From positions 1-5,868 of the forward strand of contig JBDHTO010000073.1 in assembly GCA_039808665.1 (NCBI GenBank): a DNA stretch of 5,868 bases, read 5' to 3'. The DNA is from JBDHTO01 sp039808665 (GTDB lineage: Bacteria; Pseudomonadota; Alphaproteobacteria; Paracaedibacterales; JAKBAR01). The notes under the pieces are model-generated. The model worked only from the letters and a program-made list of their open reading frames with translations. It had not been told where the DNA came from and did not search any database. Below are positions 5,428 through 5,868 of this stretch, one piece after another (position 1 is the stretch's first letter; the number at the start of each line of letters is the position of its first letter). A program made the translations under genes and the position numbers.

Positions 5428-5868
5428 TTAAATGATGCCGCGTTCCATCTGATCTCTCTCCATGGATTCAAAGAGGGCACTGAAATTTCCTTCGCCAAAT
5501 CCGTCGTGTCCGAGACGCTCAATGATTTCAAAGAAAATAGGTCCAATAATCGGTTTTGTAAAAATCTGAAGGAGGAGATCTTTTTTATTTCCGTCAACTT
5601 CACCATCAATGAGGATGCTATTTTTCTTAAGGGTTTCAAGATCCAGGCCATGACCAGGAAGACGTTCATTGATAACCTGGTAATAGGTTGGGCTAATGGA
5701 TTGAAAAGGAATATCATGGGCGCGAAGTTTTGTGATGCGATCATTGATGCTATCTGTCAAAAGCGCCACATGTTGAATACCTTCTCCCCTATACTCATCA
5801 AGATATTCAGCGATTTGGGAAATGCTGTCTTGTGATTCATTAATGGGGATACGAATTTTTCCACAAGG
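5428..5868 (-). CDS. hppD: 4-hydroxyphenylpyruvate dioxygenase, C-terminal part (5' end outside window)
   Basis: Non-haem Fe(II) enzyme of tyrosine and phenylalanine catabolism that converts 4-hydroxyphenylpyruvate, O2 and decarboxylation into homogentisate and CO2. The 146 visible residues are the last 40% or so of a family that usually runs about 350-380 residues; the frame is open to the right edge. Features match the second vicinal-oxygen-chelate half: GKIRIPINES (3-12), then EYRGEGIQHVALLTDSI (25-41), where His33 is an iron ligand. YY and the ERLPGHGLDLETLKK stretch follow, then LLQIFTKPIIGP and FFEIIER, where Glu114 is the last iron ligand. The C-terminal gating helix region FGEGNFSALFESMERDQ comes last. 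The first iron-binding His would be outside the window. Other tyrosine-degradation genes, if linked, must lie further right. A strong terminator follows the stop. Confidence 0.96.
   Translation of the reverse strand, partial: PCGKIRIPINESQDSISQIAEYLDEYRGEGIQHVALLTDSINDRITKLRAHDIPFQSISPTYYQVINERLPGHGLDLETLKKNSILIDGEVDGNKKDLLLQIFTKPIIGPIFFEIIERLGHDGFGEGNFSALFESMERDQMERGII

Noticed and set aside
5506..5835. 109-codon + strand open frame antisense to the dioxygenase
   Set aside because: The minus-strand frame contains unmistakable dioxygenase motifs through the same interval.

Overview
The window looks like chromosomal DNA from an AT-leaning Gram-negative bacterium, most likely an alphaproteobacterium. 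The support is a lipoprotein of the SurA/PpiC type, a ComEC of the type without a metallo-beta-lactamase tail, a FabH, a tRNA with an encoded CCA end, and a bacterial-type 4-hydroxyphenylpyruvate dioxygenase. The assignment is an inference from protein character; no rRNA or taxon-specific marker is present. There are no transposases, phage genes, CRISPR arrays or long repeats, so this reads as ordinary chromosome and not a mobile island.

Layout. At the left edge, on the + strand, is a lipoprotein with SurA-like and parvulin-like regions (1-1146; its true start may lie just outside the window). It ends at a tandem pair of hairpin-plus-T-run terminators (1151-1216). The second hairpin works in both directions and also closes the minus-strand unit arriving from the right. 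Everything else is on the minus strand. Read in its own direction, it runs: the 3' part of hppD (5868 to 5428), a very clear intrinsic terminator (5383-5352), an unrecognised 235-aa protein with a receiver-like N-terminus (5282 to 4575), a CAT-anticodon tRNA (4472 to 4396), fabH (4357 to 3398) and comEC (3267 to 1237).

How the genes relate. The order tRNA, fabH, comEC is compatible with one transcript started by a TTGACA-type promoter just before the tRNA, with a possible internal promoter before comEC. The products belong to different processes: fatty-acid initiation (FabH), DNA uptake (ComEC), tyrosine/phenylalanine breakdown (HPPD), translation (tRNA) and envelope protein folding (the lipoprotein). 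I see no sign that they form one dedicated pathway. I did not find a convincing new multi-gene system. The points most worth a second look are the 235-aa orphan protein, the histidine-free parvulin-like lipoprotein with its perfect 24-bp tandem repeat, and the identity of the CAT tRNA (Met or lysidine-modified Ile2).
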